Below, in pieces: positions 24,531-36,599 of a stretch of DNA of 64,000 nucleotides. Below the pieces are notes generated by a model, which was not told the DNA's origin, did no database searches, and saw only the letters and a list, made by a program, of their open reading frames with translations. This DNA is from Sthenelais limicola (Eukaryota > Annelida > Polychaeta > Phyllodocida > Sigalionidae): NCBI GenBank assembly GCA_942159475.1, contig OW804095.1, positions 151,146,808-151,210,807 of the forward strand. Direction: 5' to 3'. A program made the translations under genes and the position numbers. Positions within the stretch are counted from its first letter, which is position 1. Each line of letters begins with the position of its first letter.

Positions 24531-24930
24531 CCCCCCTCCTCCTCCTCTACCCCCTGGGTTTATATTGTCGGCAGGGTTGGCGTGCCAAGGCCGGCAGATG
24601 CACGGCCGATGGGGCGTGAGATTGGCTGACTGTCCGTCATGAGTAGTATGGACAGTTGGGGCCTTGGCGCAGGCGCACGCCACATAATAAACAATTGCAT
24701 GCCGGGACAGGTGATCTATCTGGTGCCTTTCAGTGCCAATCCATATACCATTGACTCTTGTAGCCGACGTCTCTGATTTTATCCCTCCATTTCTAGCACC
24801 ATTTCCCCCCTGCGTCTATGGCCATATTAGAGAGTGTCACGTGATATATGTATGTCGATGCTGATTGGCTATTGTTTTTTATCAATGCGCCAACTTTGCG
24901 GGTATCTCTACTATACCATGCACCACCTCT

Positions 24931-24943
24931 CTCTCTGTCACTG

Positions 24944-24992
<49 letters not shown>
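24931..24992. repeat. CT dinucleotide repeat
   Basis: Near-perfect CT repeat of about 60 bp. The Ser/Leu-rich frames through it are artefacts. Confidence 0.93.
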
Positions 24993-24994
<2 letters not shown>

Positions 24995-26390
24995 CTCTCC
25001 TAGGGCGGTACCGACATTTCATATCACTTCTTCTGCCTTTTTGTGCACTTACTTCTAGAGGGGCAGATCTAGAAATGTTCGATATGAATGAGGTAAAGGG
25101 ATTGGCCATCTAATATAGATCTTTGTCTGCAGTAGGGGCAGCTATATTCGGAGGCACTCGACTCTCTATGGAGGCCGTTCCATCTTTGAAGTCAATGTCA
25201 TATAGGGGTATATATGACATACACGGATCTGCCTTTCAAGACACGTGACTAGAGGCAACTCACGCGAGATAAAGGTCCGTTATAGGATCCACTCCACTCT
25301 AAAGACTTTCATTTGGGAATCATGAAGCGAACACACACTAGGGGGTACTCTGAAAGTGTGTTTGGCATGGTTACTAGGATGATTTCCGCTCCTATTCAAA
25401 CTAATGGTAAAAGTGTGAAAAGCTATGTGTAAAGTAGGGGAAGAATGTTAATCATGCTTCTTAACATGCCATGAACATGCTTGAATGTTGCTGTCACCGT
25501 GGTGATCAGTTAATGAAAGACATCTCTTCACCTATGGCATATATTGACAGTCATTGCCTGTACCTACGCCCACTTGACGCACCTTTAAGGATGGCAAACC
25601 GTGAATCCCTACTGTCAGTTATCCTCACCTCCTGCCCCTTGCCACTGTCACACCTTACATAGCCACAGAAAAGTGACAACAATGAATTTACACGTTGGGC
25701 CTCCTCACCGGCCCCCCTGCTGTCAGCTTGAGTTAGGTCGTCATTGTGACACTGTCACTTGACTTGAGGGTCGTCTATGGAGGATCCTTCATTCAACAAG
25801 AGCCTGTGAATCTTACATGCGACAGATCGCAGTGAATACCCTGCGATGACGTCACGCGTCTCGCTTTTGTTCTCGCTGACTTCAGAGCGCAAAGTGGATG
25901 CGTGGATGCGTTCGCGTAGGAAAATAAGCTATACTTGTAACTCATTAATTGGGTGTAACTAGGCGCGGGCAGGTGGGGATTGTGGGTTAGGCACGGTAAT
26001 GGACAATACTGGACACTTTAATCGGCGCAATACACGCTGAGAGAGTGGGCGATAATAGAACGAACGAGATGTTGTCAGGGAGGCGAGAATGGATGAATTG
26101 CAGAGAGAATAAGACATTAACCGATTTAAACGATTGATAGTTGCTTGGGAAAGTCGGGGGTGGCCGTGGCATGTGGTATCGAACATATCAAGATCATCAA
26201 ATCGAACCGCGTGCGAAATATCTCTGTTATGTTTTTATTACTTTTTCTCGTGACTAATGTCATCAAGATGCCTTCACTCTAGTTTACCTATACTGTTGGG
26301 ATTCACCATTAGGTTGAAAAGAGCTTGTAAATCTTGCTATTTCATAATGAATTCATGAACGGTAGAGGCCCAGATTATGGATTAACTATT
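24993..26390. other. Unique DNA with a CRE-type site, no gene seen
   Basis: TGACGTCA at 25847-25854 is a perfect cAMP-response-type motif in a locally CpG-rich stretch (ATGACGTCACGCGTC). Frames near 25.5 and 26.0 kb carry no recognised domain. Confidence 0.45.
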
Positions 26391-26624
26391 GGGTCAGATT
26401 TTCAGAAAATGTACAATTAGCAGCTGTACACATTTAGTAAATTCTGCTAAATTAGGCTGCAATTTGGTCAATACTAGGTAAATCCGAGTATATTCGGCAT
26501 TGCATTGATTCTAGCAACATGTTTGGTTAGGTTGAACTGTATTTTGAACTTTATTATCGTCTGAAATTTGGGTTATTTGAGAAGATTGGCGAAGTTGAAT
26601 TGTACATTTTCTGAAAATCTAACC
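26391..26624 (+). mobile_element. MITE family A, subfamily A2
   Basis: Complete copy with right end AAAATCTAACC (one C short) and TATT target duplication. Confidence 0.88.
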
Positions 26625-26744
26625 TATTACAATAGATCTAGAGGGGAAATGGAGGATTCGCTTATATTGGATGGAGCGGCATCATGGACGGGTCGGTGCG
26701 TCCAAACTATTAGAATTATCCTTAGAATCAGTTAGATATACCTA

Positions 26745-26833
26745 GTGTTTAATAGCTTCAGTCTAAGGAGGCTAATTCAACAGAACTTACATAATGTGTA
26801 GAGCTGCCGGTTGTACATTTTCTGACGACCTGG
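26745..26833 (-). mobile_element. MITE family A fragment
   Basis: Diverged right half in the minus orientation: GTGTAGAGCTGCCGGTTGTA followed by CATTTTCTGACGACC. The left part is lost. Lies 120 bp from the copy at 26391. Confidence 0.7.
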
Positions 26834-27066
26834 CCCTTTGTAAGTTTGTATATAATATACACCGGTAAAACAATCGGTGTTAAGAAAGGGATTAAATGGG
26901 TATAACCCACAACACCCCTTTGAAAGAGTTTGGATTAATCCAGAACTTGTCCAAATTTTATGGGCAAACATGTTTTTTTTTGTCATTTAAGCAAATAAGG
27001 AATCAGGTGCAATTAGGAGATGTTCTCTTGTTTCACAAGTGGAACCATGCAAAGGACATGTTTCCA

Positions 27067-27150
27067 TGGAGTGAGTGAGTGGGTGAGATTGGTTGCTTTA
27101 CTCCCTTATCAACACATTTAATATGGAGTTAATGTTACAAGGGAGCATGT
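27067..27150. repeat. Family D repeat, diverged copy
   Basis: GAGTGAGTGGGTGAGATTGG followed by TTGCTTTACTCCC and AACACATTTAATATGG. Matches the pair at 5253-5412. The end GTTACAAGGGAGC has diverged. Confidence 0.65.
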
Positions 27151-27831
27151 GGCTAAAACATACCACAATTAATTAATAGAATCGCTACATGTTCACAACA
27201 TGTTCAAAACACATGTATACATTTCCGCTGTTGCTACCATTATAATTATACATGTTTACCACCTTCTCATTGCGTTTAATTCCTGTGTCACGAAAATGGG
27301 AAATGGAAAATTATCGCAGGACAGTAGGTAAACGTTAATTACAAAAATCGGTTGACTTGTATAACACTGAGTGTTACTAGAAAACTACCCCCTTTGTAGC
27401 CACTAGGAGAAGGGAATATCTTCGAAGCCTATTTAGACCCCATTTAGTGATAAATCAGGCAAAGTTTTTCATCTTTTTGTTTGTGGCGAGGGGATTATAT
27501 ATTCGCAGTTCTTTGTTACCTACGTCGATTAACATCTCGATAAAGAAAAGAGGCCCGGCTATAGACCACAGTGCCGCATTATCCAAGGGAGGCTATATGA
27601 ATGGGACATATGGGTGGATGGTATGGGTGCCTGACAGCACAGAGAATAGATGAAATATGAAGACAATTTGGGCGGCGAGGAGTTGAGACCAGACTCATAG
27701 ACTCCCCACGACAAACATTGGATCGACGTCTGTGGCTTCGATAATATTTAGGGTATTTTATGATATTACGCTTATTTAAAGCATGGTAAAATTGTACTAT
27801 TTGGGGGTTACGGTTCAATTTGGGTCAGATT

Positions 27832-28056
27832 TTTAGAAAATGTACAATTGGCCTTCACCAATCCTCTCAAATAACCCAAATCTAAGAGGAAAATCAGGTT
27901 CAAAATACAGTTTAATATAACCAGACAGATGTATTGAATGGATACAATACAGAATAGACTCAGCTATACTCAGTATTTATCATTTTTCACTCTAATTTAG
28001 CAGAATCGGATAGATGTGTAGAACTGTAGATTGTGCATTTTCTGAAAAGCTGAACC
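27832..28056 (-). mobile_element. MITE family A, diverged copy
   Basis: Ends GGGTCAGATTTTTAG and AAAAGCTGAACC. ATTT target duplication. The interior falls between A1 and A4. Confidence 0.85.
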
Positions 28057-29201
28057 ATTTATGCTTTGTTCCAAGGAGATATAATTTGAATAAGAACTTT
28101 TACTATCAAAGGTAGTTTGCTGTTCTTTTAACTATGGAGAGGAAGAAGAACATATGTAATTGTTTGCAATCTATAAATCTAAGGTCGAAGTGCATTCTTT
28201 GAATGATCACATTTCACCATTTTTTCACCACTCAGTGCCAGTGGTAATTGTGATGTAATTGTTGTATTTGCATTACAAACCTGGTCTAATTCTCTTAAAG
28301 AAATAAAATTGAAAGTAGTTTATATCAAAATTCGCTACTATATTCCCAGGTCAAAACAGGAAATGTGACCATGAATGGTTTCAACCTATCTTTAACAGCT
28401 GAAACATTATAAATATCGGAAAGTGCCCCAAACACTGTTGCTAGGTTGCCTAAGAAATACGCAATATTTGTTTTGTATTTCTAAGCGACAGCACTACAAC
28501 ACTAAAATATGTGTTTGTTAAAGGTGTAAGTATGTAATTACCACCGCTTGACATATCTACATATAATTAGAGCATTTTAAGTTTAACAACCTGTTTGTGT
28601 AAGAGTGTGAGGAAGTATAAGACACGTTAAGCTTTGATGGACATCTTAATAACATAATTGCATTTCATAATTGGCCGATAAGTTAGTGAATTTCAAGGGG
28701 CCTCGCCGGTAGGGGATTAGAATGAGGTAAATAGGTTCTATTTGTGCGCATTTAACGGTCCGTTGAAACATGGTTATAAATGATCTGGCTTGGAATCATT
28801 TGATCTTTCACATCAAACCCATTCAGGGGTACGAGTAAATCTAAAGGCTCCCAATCAAAGGATTTGTATTAGTTCTAAAATGTTAAATGAATCCCCCAAC
28901 CAGACAAATACTCAATTAAAAAGTTCCTCGGACCAGCAGCTTTTTAATTGGATTGGATTCTCTCAATTCCCGGTTTACTGTGGCGGTTATTCAAGGGACT
29001 AACTTTTAAATGGGTTTTAATAGAGTTCAAATGGAATGTCACTGATTCGGTTGGTGTATAAGTGAAAGCGGTGAGTGAACTGTGAGTTAAGAGGACTTAA
29101 AGGTAAGGAATGGGTGGAGTGTAGGAGGAGGAGGAGGAGGAGCGCAAGTACTCTCTCTATTTACTATTGTCTCTTTCAATTAGGGCTGACACGTCGTATA
29201 A
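28057..29201. other. Unique AT-rich DNA, no gene seen
   Basis: A GGA-triplet run lies near 29127-29141. Short frames have no recognised domain. Confidence 0.5.
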
Positions 29202-29442
29202 GGGTCAGATCTAGGAGAAAATGTACGATTCGCCTAGACCAAACCTCTCAAATAACCCACATTTAAGGCAAAAATGAGCTTCAAAATGCGGTTTAACTAA
29301 TAACATAACACAACTGATACTATAAATCAATGCGAGACCAAATATTGTCAGATATACCCGGTATTCACTATTTTTCGGCCGAATTCAGCAGAATTTCCTA
29401 AATGTGTAGAAATATATTGTACATTTTCAGAAAATCTGACCC
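29202..29442 (-). mobile_element. MITE family A, subfamily A1
   Basis: Complete copy with ATAA target duplication. Left end GGGTCAGATCTAGGAG is diverged. Confidence 0.88.
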
Positions 29443-31204
29443 ATAAGGGTTTGAAGGGAACCAGTCGGCGTCTGGACCTTATCTCTATTGACAATTACCT
29501 CTTTGTAACAGCCAGGCCTAATGCTAAATTCACAATTATTATCTAAATTTGTTCCCAGGCCCTTGTCTATGGGCTACTTCCCACTTCTGTTACTGCCCAT
29601 CCGTTTGATTATACCACGCCTAAAATATCCATATCTCACATCCAAATATTTTCAATCGGGCCTGACGGAGAATGGCATCGGTTCGGCAATTTAGCCCTGG
29701 CTAAAATATTCAAATCAAATTTGATTACGTCTCGTTGCTAATTGCCCAACGTCTAACATGTGTCAATTAGGGAACGAGGCTTAAACTGCAGGAGGCAGAA
29801 ATGGTGGAGAAAAATCAACATTTTCAGGGCAGCTATCAAGGCAGCCAAAGAAGTACTGTCTGCCGAAAGCTGTTCTACTCCGCCATAAGTCCTTAAGTGG
29901 ACGGCTTGACAAATAAAGGCTGGCAAATCACCTTAAGGCAAGTGTTGATTATTCTTCATAGTGGATTATAACTGGGAGCACACGTGTTGTATGTTGTCAT
30001 TCAGAAGCAAAGACCAAAGCGAAACCTTAACATACACAAATTTCTCAGCTCATTGTGACCACGGGTTGAGTGTGTTTGGTGCTTGTACCTTTACTGACAC
30101 AATAGCTGGCTGCTTTAGCTACCAAGGCCAATATAAACATTAGGCTGCTCTAACACAAGCAAAAAGGCTAAAACCCCAAGCAGCAAGGTCCGTGGCCGGC
30201 TGTCTCGCAAGCCAGCGATAAATACTTGATGTAATGTTGTCTTTGCACCTTAGTATTAAGTTGTACATTGGCCGGTCCCTATATAGACCTGGTGGTACTG
30301 AGCGCAAGGACACATTTGTAAGCATAAAACGCGTTTATATACATTCCTCAGATTAGCAATTAAGAGCTGGAACACATGCGGATGTATTGTTATATTTCGT
30401 TAATTGCCTGAAAAGAAACTGTAGCCGGAGAAATTACATTTATTGAAGATAGGAATAGGAAGAATTACCACCTTTATTTCGCTGGGGTATTTTTTCTCGG
30501 AATTCAATCAACTCACCTGCAAAAAGAAAGTAAAATTAGATTAAAATAAGATTTTTATTGTGATTCGATATACATGTGATAATGGCAGTGATCAAACAGT
30601 GAAATGGGCAAATTGACAAGAACAAACATTGTCACAAAATAATTCTTTGCTTCTACATCGGTCTAACCCAAGGTCAAAATAGCAGGCTGGACAGAAGGCC
30701 CTTCTGGTGTCCAATAGCACAGACTGCCCTTGGTCAGCTCATACAGGTACAAAGCATCTCCCTGACCACTGCCCCCCATCGAAGGCCCTTGTCTGGGTGA
30801 CCTCTCACTGCCTTATGTCCCTTTATCAAATCCTGGTCACATGCCCAGTGCCCTTTTAAAAAAAAGCACACATGACAAACAAGGACCAGAGCGTTTCATC
30901 TGTACTTGTTTGTACTGCCCTCTCTAAACAATGACACGACCCTGGAGATCTCTGATCCAGGTACTTCCAGCTTCAAAGATCTCCAAGTCACTTGCTTGGT
31001 TTAGTTAAAGGGATAATGTATATGAGGCATTAAGAGCAGAATAAATAGCAGATAACCTATGCATAACTGCCATTAAGGTGAACATTCTTCACCCTGTGCT
31101 CTATGAGAAAATGGGATTTACAAGCAGCGTTCCAAGCGCAAGGAATGCTGGGACACGCTTTTCACACTTCCTTCCCAGGGGTCACTGCGAATAACGGTCA
31201 TCGG
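29443..31204. other. Unique DNA, no gene seen
   Basis: The longest repeat-poor stretch in this part of the window. TAAT- and ATTTGATT-type homeodomain-like motifs are frequent between 29.5 and 29.8 kb, which would fit conserved non-coding sequence, but I cannot test conservation. Confidence 0.4.
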
Positions 31205-31302
31205 TCAAGGTCAACAATATGCACACCAAAGTCAAGGTCATCTGAGCTACCAGGTTCATCATGTCGGCCAATGTGACCTTTGCCTCCAACATGTGACCTT
31301 GA
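31205..31302. promoter_or_regulatory. Cluster of TCAAGGTCA nuclear-receptor-type motifs
   Basis: TCAAGGTCA occurs exactly at 31205-31213 and 31232-31240, and on the minus strand at 31294-31302. TGACCTTTG lies at 31274. The extended half-site TCAAGGTCA is the known recognition sequence of the ERR and FTZ-F1/SF-1 monomeric receptors. Three perfect 9-mers in 98 bp are unlikely by chance in unique DNA, but binding is inferred. Confidence 0.4.
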
Positions 31303-31981
31303 CCGCCATGCCTTGCCTTTGCAAATAAACCCAAGTTTGTTCACTGCCTTCAAACCCTTAAGAAGTTAATAGTAAACTCGTTTGTCATCGCTGGATATTT
31401 GACAAGGAATTGGCTTTGAGTGACAGAGGACAGGTGGGGAGGGGAGACGGGTGCATGTTGTGGCAAGGTTACAAGTCAAGGGTTCAGGTTTCCCTAACAC
31501 AAGTACAAAACCTGAAACCCTGCAGGCTTTCAACGAGCTGCTCTGTGAGCTCCTCTTCTCCTCCTCCTCCTCCCACCACACACAGATAAGAATTGCTCGC
31601 ATATCACATAACCACGAAACGTTGCCCAGGGCTTCATCTTGTATTGCTCCTACACTCTGTTTGAGACCTACTTAGAGTAAACATCAAGGCGTCCCAATGG
31701 TAAGCCTACGACGAGCCGCTCCAAGTAAATCTCGAATAGAGTGTACACTCTCAGAAAAAGCTTCTCTTGAGGTTCCTAGATGAACCCTAGGAGTGTTTAA
31801 TTTGCACTAAGAATCCTTCTCGATATTTTGGGCATTGAAATAAATTGAACAGTTTTTTAACTCAAACTCACAGGGCTCTTCCTGAAAGCTTAGTTGATTA
31901 AATAATGCAGGATTTAAGTGCATGTATAGATGAACAGATGTGCACTCCCCCATGCTAAGAAATAAATGTCTAATAGGGTCG
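31303..31981. other. Unique DNA, no gene seen
   Basis: Contains CTCCTCCTCCTCC near 31559-31571. ACTCTCAGAAAAAGCTTCT near 31748 together with GGTTCCTAGATGAACC resembles the edge of a small inverted-repeat element, not resolved. Confidence 0.45.
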
Positions 31982-31984
31982 TTA

Positions 31985-32186
31985 AGCCCTGCACACACAC
32001 AGCCGATTTGCCTCCCGATTGTCCCCCGATTTAGGTCTTCTGGTGAATCCTATGATTTGATTTCCAATTCTGGTTCATGTTATTTCAAAAACATAAACAA
32101 GGATTAAAACTGAAATCGCAGGATTCACCAGAAGACCTAAATCGGGGGACAATCGGGAGGCAAATCGGCTGTGTGTGTGCAGGGCT
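31985..32186. mobile_element. PIF/Harbinger-like MITE with perfect inverted repeats
   Basis: The arms 31985-32051 and 32120-32186 are exact reverse complements over 67 bp, starting AGCCCTGCACACACACAGCC. The loop is 68 bp. TTA lies directly outside both ends (31982-31984 and 32187-32189), the 3-bp TWA target duplication typical of PIF/Harbinger. Perfect arms suggest a young insertion. Superfamily assignment rests on the duplication only. Confidence 0.85.
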
Positions 32187-32189
32187 TTA

Positions 32190-33326
32190 TTAAAGAATAT
32201 TTCCAGCAAACAGTAACTTGTCAAGCGCGTAACGTCCATGCATGCATTAGATTCGCTGTCGACGAACATTGCTACATGCGTATAACACGGACCATTACAA
32301 GTAGCGCCCATAACCTGGCGGCAGACATGTTTTCCCGTCCACATTGTTATCAGTAATTACATTAGGCGTTCATCTCTCAGCTCGGCGGGGGAGGATTGGA
32401 GAGGACGCCGGGGTGCAGGGGAAAAGATACAATGAAATTTGTGTTCGCGGCTGCTTTTTGCTTGCTAACCCCAAGGGAGGGACAGCATACCTGGTGAGAG
32501 AGGAGATAAATATTGACATAAAACCTGTCAGTCTCCACCCCTTAACTCTCTGAGGTGATGACAGAGTGAGAGAGCTTCAAATCATGATCCCAGAGTAGAC
32601 ATGCATACTTTATATAATCTGCACTTAAATCTGTAGGTGAGGTGTCCATCAAGATCAAGCCTTATCTCACAAACCCATTAGATTCACTTGTTTTGCCAAA
32701 TCTCTGGACCATTTCGCAGCAAGGAAAATTAAATCGAGTTCGCGATTGAAACCATTAAAACCAGATCGATCAATCGGAAAGTGAAAGGATTGATGTGTGA
32801 TAATTAAAAGGGTGCGGTGCAATCTGCATTTCTTTAATAAAGGAATCATGGTTAATGGATCAAGGGTTTTGCAAACAAACCCACTGCAGATAGACACAAG
32901 CAATTTATGAATAAACTCACGCAATGGGAACTTGTTAACGTTCCCCGAGGGATGCTTTTATTGAATTAAACTCCATTGCACTTATTCCACCCAAAGGGGA
33001 CTCACGAGTCCCGAGTGCAGTGTATAGGAAGGGGGTAAGATCGATGTTTATGTTTTATACGCCCTTATTTGAGCTGGGGAAACATTAGCAGGCCCAGTTT
33101 TTATTACTAGGCTTATGAGAGTATTTTGTGACTGTTGACACAGCGAGGAGTTTACAGGGCGAGTGAGATAAAGCAAGAGCCTGGAAACTGAAGGATCGCA
33201 CGCTTTACATACAAACTGTAGAAAGCTGGGTTTTTCATCATCAACCGCCAAAACGGTACAGAAATAGACATGAAGCAAACAAGCAAGGTTTGGCTGGCGG
33301 CTGACAGATAGGGTAAAAAGAGAGAG
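32190..33326. other. Unique DNA, no gene seen
   Basis: No shared repeats recognised and no frame with a known domain. Confidence 0.5.
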
Positions 33327-33812
33327 ACATTTCTTCTGGAATTCATTTGAAATAAAGAAGGAAATTCCCTCTTTGGGAATGTAAGTAGGACATTAATACA
33401 CATTTTTTTAAGTAAATCCTAATAGAGTGTGGTTTGAATCTAGCTGGGGGGTGGGGGGAATTCACATCGGAAATGAACACACGAACAAAAACAGGACATT
33501 TCTTCTGCAATTCATTTGAGCAAAAGAAGGAAAGTCCCTCTTTGGGAATGTAGGGCATTAATACACATTTTTTTTACTAAATCCCAATAGAGTGTGGTTT
33601 GAATCTAACTGGGGGAAAATCCATATCGAAAATGAACACACGAACAGAAAAAAAAACATTTCTTCTGCAATTCATTTGAAAAAAAAGAAGGAAATTCCCT
33701 CTTTGGGAATGAAGGTAGACGAATAACACACATTTTTTTAGTAAATCCTTATATAGTGTGGTTTGAATCTAGCTGGGGAAAAATCCACATCGGAAATGAA
33801 CACACACACAAA
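33327..33812. repeat. Three-unit tandem repeat, about 160-169 bp
   Basis: Units begin with ACATTTCTTCTG at 33327, 33496 and 33656. Each holds AAATTCCCTCTTTGGGAATG (or AAAGTCCC...), CACATTTTTTT, AATAGAGTGTGGTTTGAATC and a GAAATGAACACAC end. Units differ by point changes and A-run length. Each contains the small palindrome TTCCCTCTTTGGGAA. Short frames on the minus strand repeat accordingly and are not genes. Confidence 0.92.
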
Positions 33813-34099
33813 AAACTTTGAAAATGAAGCAAATCATGCGTTATCTTCTCTACTCATGACATCGCTTTGATCAGGACGAGCCACAAATCAATCTATCGCG
33901 CAATTTGATCCAAGCATCGAAGAATGCAATCTTCAGATCTTCATCTTTCATCTCGGTTTGTCACATTCCCATTGCCCTCCTTGCGCCGACGACGCCAGAA
34001 GAGAAAGTGGTGAGAAATCTGAGTCACACAGCTTTGAGCGCCAGAAAAATGGCCTTATGTCCCGACGCTTATAATGTCCTGACGCTTATAAGTGTATGA

Positions 34100-34324
34100 G
34101 GGTCAGATGTTCAGAAAATGTACAATTCGCCTTCACCAATCCTCTCAAATAACTCTTATTTAAGACAAAAATGAGCTTCAAAGTGCAGTTTAACATAACA
34201 GAGCTGATACTTTAAATCAATGCGATACCAAATATACCCGGTATTTTTATTTTTTCAGCCTAATTTAGGAGAATTTTCTTAATGTGTAGAGCTACACATT
34301 GTACATTTTCTGAAAATCTGACCC
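34100..34324 (-). mobile_element. MITE family A, subfamily A1
   Basis: Complete copy. Flanks TATGA on the left and ATATGA on the right nearly agree but are offset by one base. Confidence 0.87.
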
Positions 34325-34698
34325 ATATGAAATCCAGGGAGCTTTAGCATCTTCCTTATCAGTGGAAGCCTCTATAGATTTAATTAAGGGTAGTAGTGAG
34401 TCACAGAACACCCTACAATCTCTTGTTATTGTTATACAGATTCGGTTGCTTAGAAATATTGTAACCTTTAATGGACTTTAGACCGGTGCAATGGTCCTAT
34501 TATTCTATGTTACATCACAGAAGCCCCAACACGTCCCCTGTGCATACCTGGGCTGGGTATTGTAGTGGGGTTAGGGTGAGAATTAATTATTACCCCGAAC
34601 CAGATTGGGATGGGTAACAATAGACACCAAGTCACCCTCTTCAAACCTGCAGCCAACGAAACCCAATCCCTATTATTTGACCCAGGTTGTAAACATAT

Positions 34699-34933
34699 GG
34701 GTCAGATTTTCAGAAAATGTACAATTGGCAGCTCTACATATTTGGTAATTTCTGCTAAATTCTGTTAAAATATGATAAATTTTGGGTATATCTGAGTATA
34801 TTTGGTATCACATTGATTTAAAGTATCAGTTCTGTTATGTTAAACTGCATTTTGAAGCTGTTTTATGTCTTAAATGTGGGTTATTTGAGAGGATTAGTGA
34901 AGGCGAATTGTACATTTTCTGAAAATCTGACCC
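34699..34933 (+). mobile_element. MITE family A, subfamily A1
   Basis: Complete copy with ATAT target duplication. Interior very close to the copy at 267. Confidence 0.92.
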
Positions 34934-34937
34934 ATAT

Positions 34938-35399
34938 AAATTTAGCTCCACCTCTTCCTTGAAAGTTTGAGAGGAGAGTTCACACAATAGGCAGCAGTGC
35001 TAAAGGGTACAATAGAAGAATAAGATTACACACAAGTAAATTCAACGGTTCATATAAGGTCTAGAATGCTATGTATAATATGCGGAATTCCTACACGACC
35101 CATTACAAAGCTCCTCATTCTTTCGTAACTCCTGCAATTTGTGAAGTTCAAACACAAAAAAAGGCCCAATCCTCCTCTCGTCGTCTGAAGAACCAGGGCT
35201 CGTGTGGACCTTTTATACAGCAATGCCTCAAAGAATTCAGGCCATAAAGGAGTTCATGCACTTGGAGTTACATTAAGCAAAGCTGTTTACTATAAACTGC
35301 GCGGTGGAAACTTTTCAAACCCGGGATACTTGAACTTTGTGGCATTCATTCCTCTGCTTACAATATGAACTCACCTTACCTCCACGCTTAAGGCAATGC
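34938..35399. other. Unique DNA, no gene seen
   Basis: Nothing recognised apart from ordinary short frames. Confidence 0.5.
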
Positions 35400-35403
35400 A
35401 TCC

Positions 35404-35745
35404 CAGTCTAGGCTCAGAGCTGTGAGGGTCCCTCTAAACTGAGGGAAAGCCTCTCCAGTCTAGGCTCAGAGTTGTAAGAGTCCCTCTAAACTGAGGGAAA
35501 GCCTCCCCAGTCTAGGCTCAGAGTTGAGAGAGTCCCTCCAAACTGAGGGAAAGCCTCTCCAGTCTAGGCTCAGAGTTGAGAGGGTCCCTCTAAACTGAGG
35601 GAAAGCCTCTCGCTTCGAACAGCACAATACCATTATAATTCCATTAAGACGCTTACTCCAGGGCCGGGAAAGCCAGTAGCGCAGTAGGCGTGCTATCACT
35701 GACACACCATTCATATCTGATATGAGAGGCTGTGAGACTAGACTG
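35404..35745 (+). mobile_element. MITE family B with 4 tandem head units
   Basis: The first 52 bp of the element (CAGTCTAGGCTCAGAG ... GAAAGCCTCTC) occur four times, starting at 35404, 35456, 35508 and 35560. The body then runs to the end ACTAGACTG. ATCC flanks both ends (35400-35403 and 35746-35749), so the whole expanded element is bounded by a single target duplication. Confidence 0.92.
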
Positions 35746-36291
35746 ATCCACTGTGGCGAAAGAAAACCACCAAACGGATCCAGCTTCAGCGTTTAAAATT
35801 CCAATGTGTAAAGAAAAAAGTGGTGGGTCAGCTTCGAGTTACTCTGACTTGAGTAATCCTATGCTGGAGGCCTCAGCCGCCAGGTACAATGCGATTAACT
35901 ATAGTTGGTTTATGGGATCGAGTTCCGAAGGCGCTTGTAGTAGAAATGACCACCGGAATGTAGCCATGCCATACTAGCACAGGAAACCCAGACACATTAC
36001 GTTAACTGATGTGTATAATAAAAGGTGTGGGAGAAGGAAAGAAGCAAGCATGTATTATATACCATCTGTCAAATATCAGCGCCGTTGCTCGTTATTGGAG
36101 CTGGAGTGAGTGGGACTGGATTTGGCAAAAACAAGAAGGAAGGCATAAACCTGCCCCTGGGGACGGGGGGGGGGGCGGTCCCCGGGGAGGGCACAGAGAT
36201 GTCCTGCTGGGCAGCCTGTGGTTTGACCAGTGGGCAGCCTGTGGTTTGACCAGGACAACTGGTGGGAAAGGCAGAGATAATAATGGCACAT

Positions 36292-36526
36292 GGGTCAGAT
36301 TTTGGGAAAATGTACAATTGACAACTCTACAAATTTAGGGAATTTTACTAAATTAGGCTGAAAAATGATGAATATCATGTATATCTAAGTATATTTTGTA
36401 TCACATTGATTTATAGTATCAGTTCTGTTATGTTAAACTACATTTTGAAGCTCATTTCTGTCTTAAAAATGGGTTATTTGAGAGGATTGGTGAAGGTGAA
36501 TTGTACATTTTCTGAAAATCTGACCC
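36292..36526 (+). mobile_element. MITE family A, subfamily A3, long flanking duplication
   Basis: Complete A3 copy. The flanking direct repeat is 17 bp (36275-36291 and 36527-36543, AGATAATAATGGCACAT), far longer than the 4 bp normal for this family. Confidence 0.9.
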
Positions 36527-36599
36527 AGATAATAATGGCACATTCCTGTGTCTGGACATTGCCCCATGCAGCAAGAGGGGGTGACCACTGGGTATGTCA

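Noticed and set aside
31741..31800. ACTCTCAGAAAAAGCTTCT with GGTTCC motifs, like known GGTTCC-type small transposons; similar pieces at 48.2 and 61.2 kb
   Set aside because: I could not define matching ends or flanking duplications at any of the three places.
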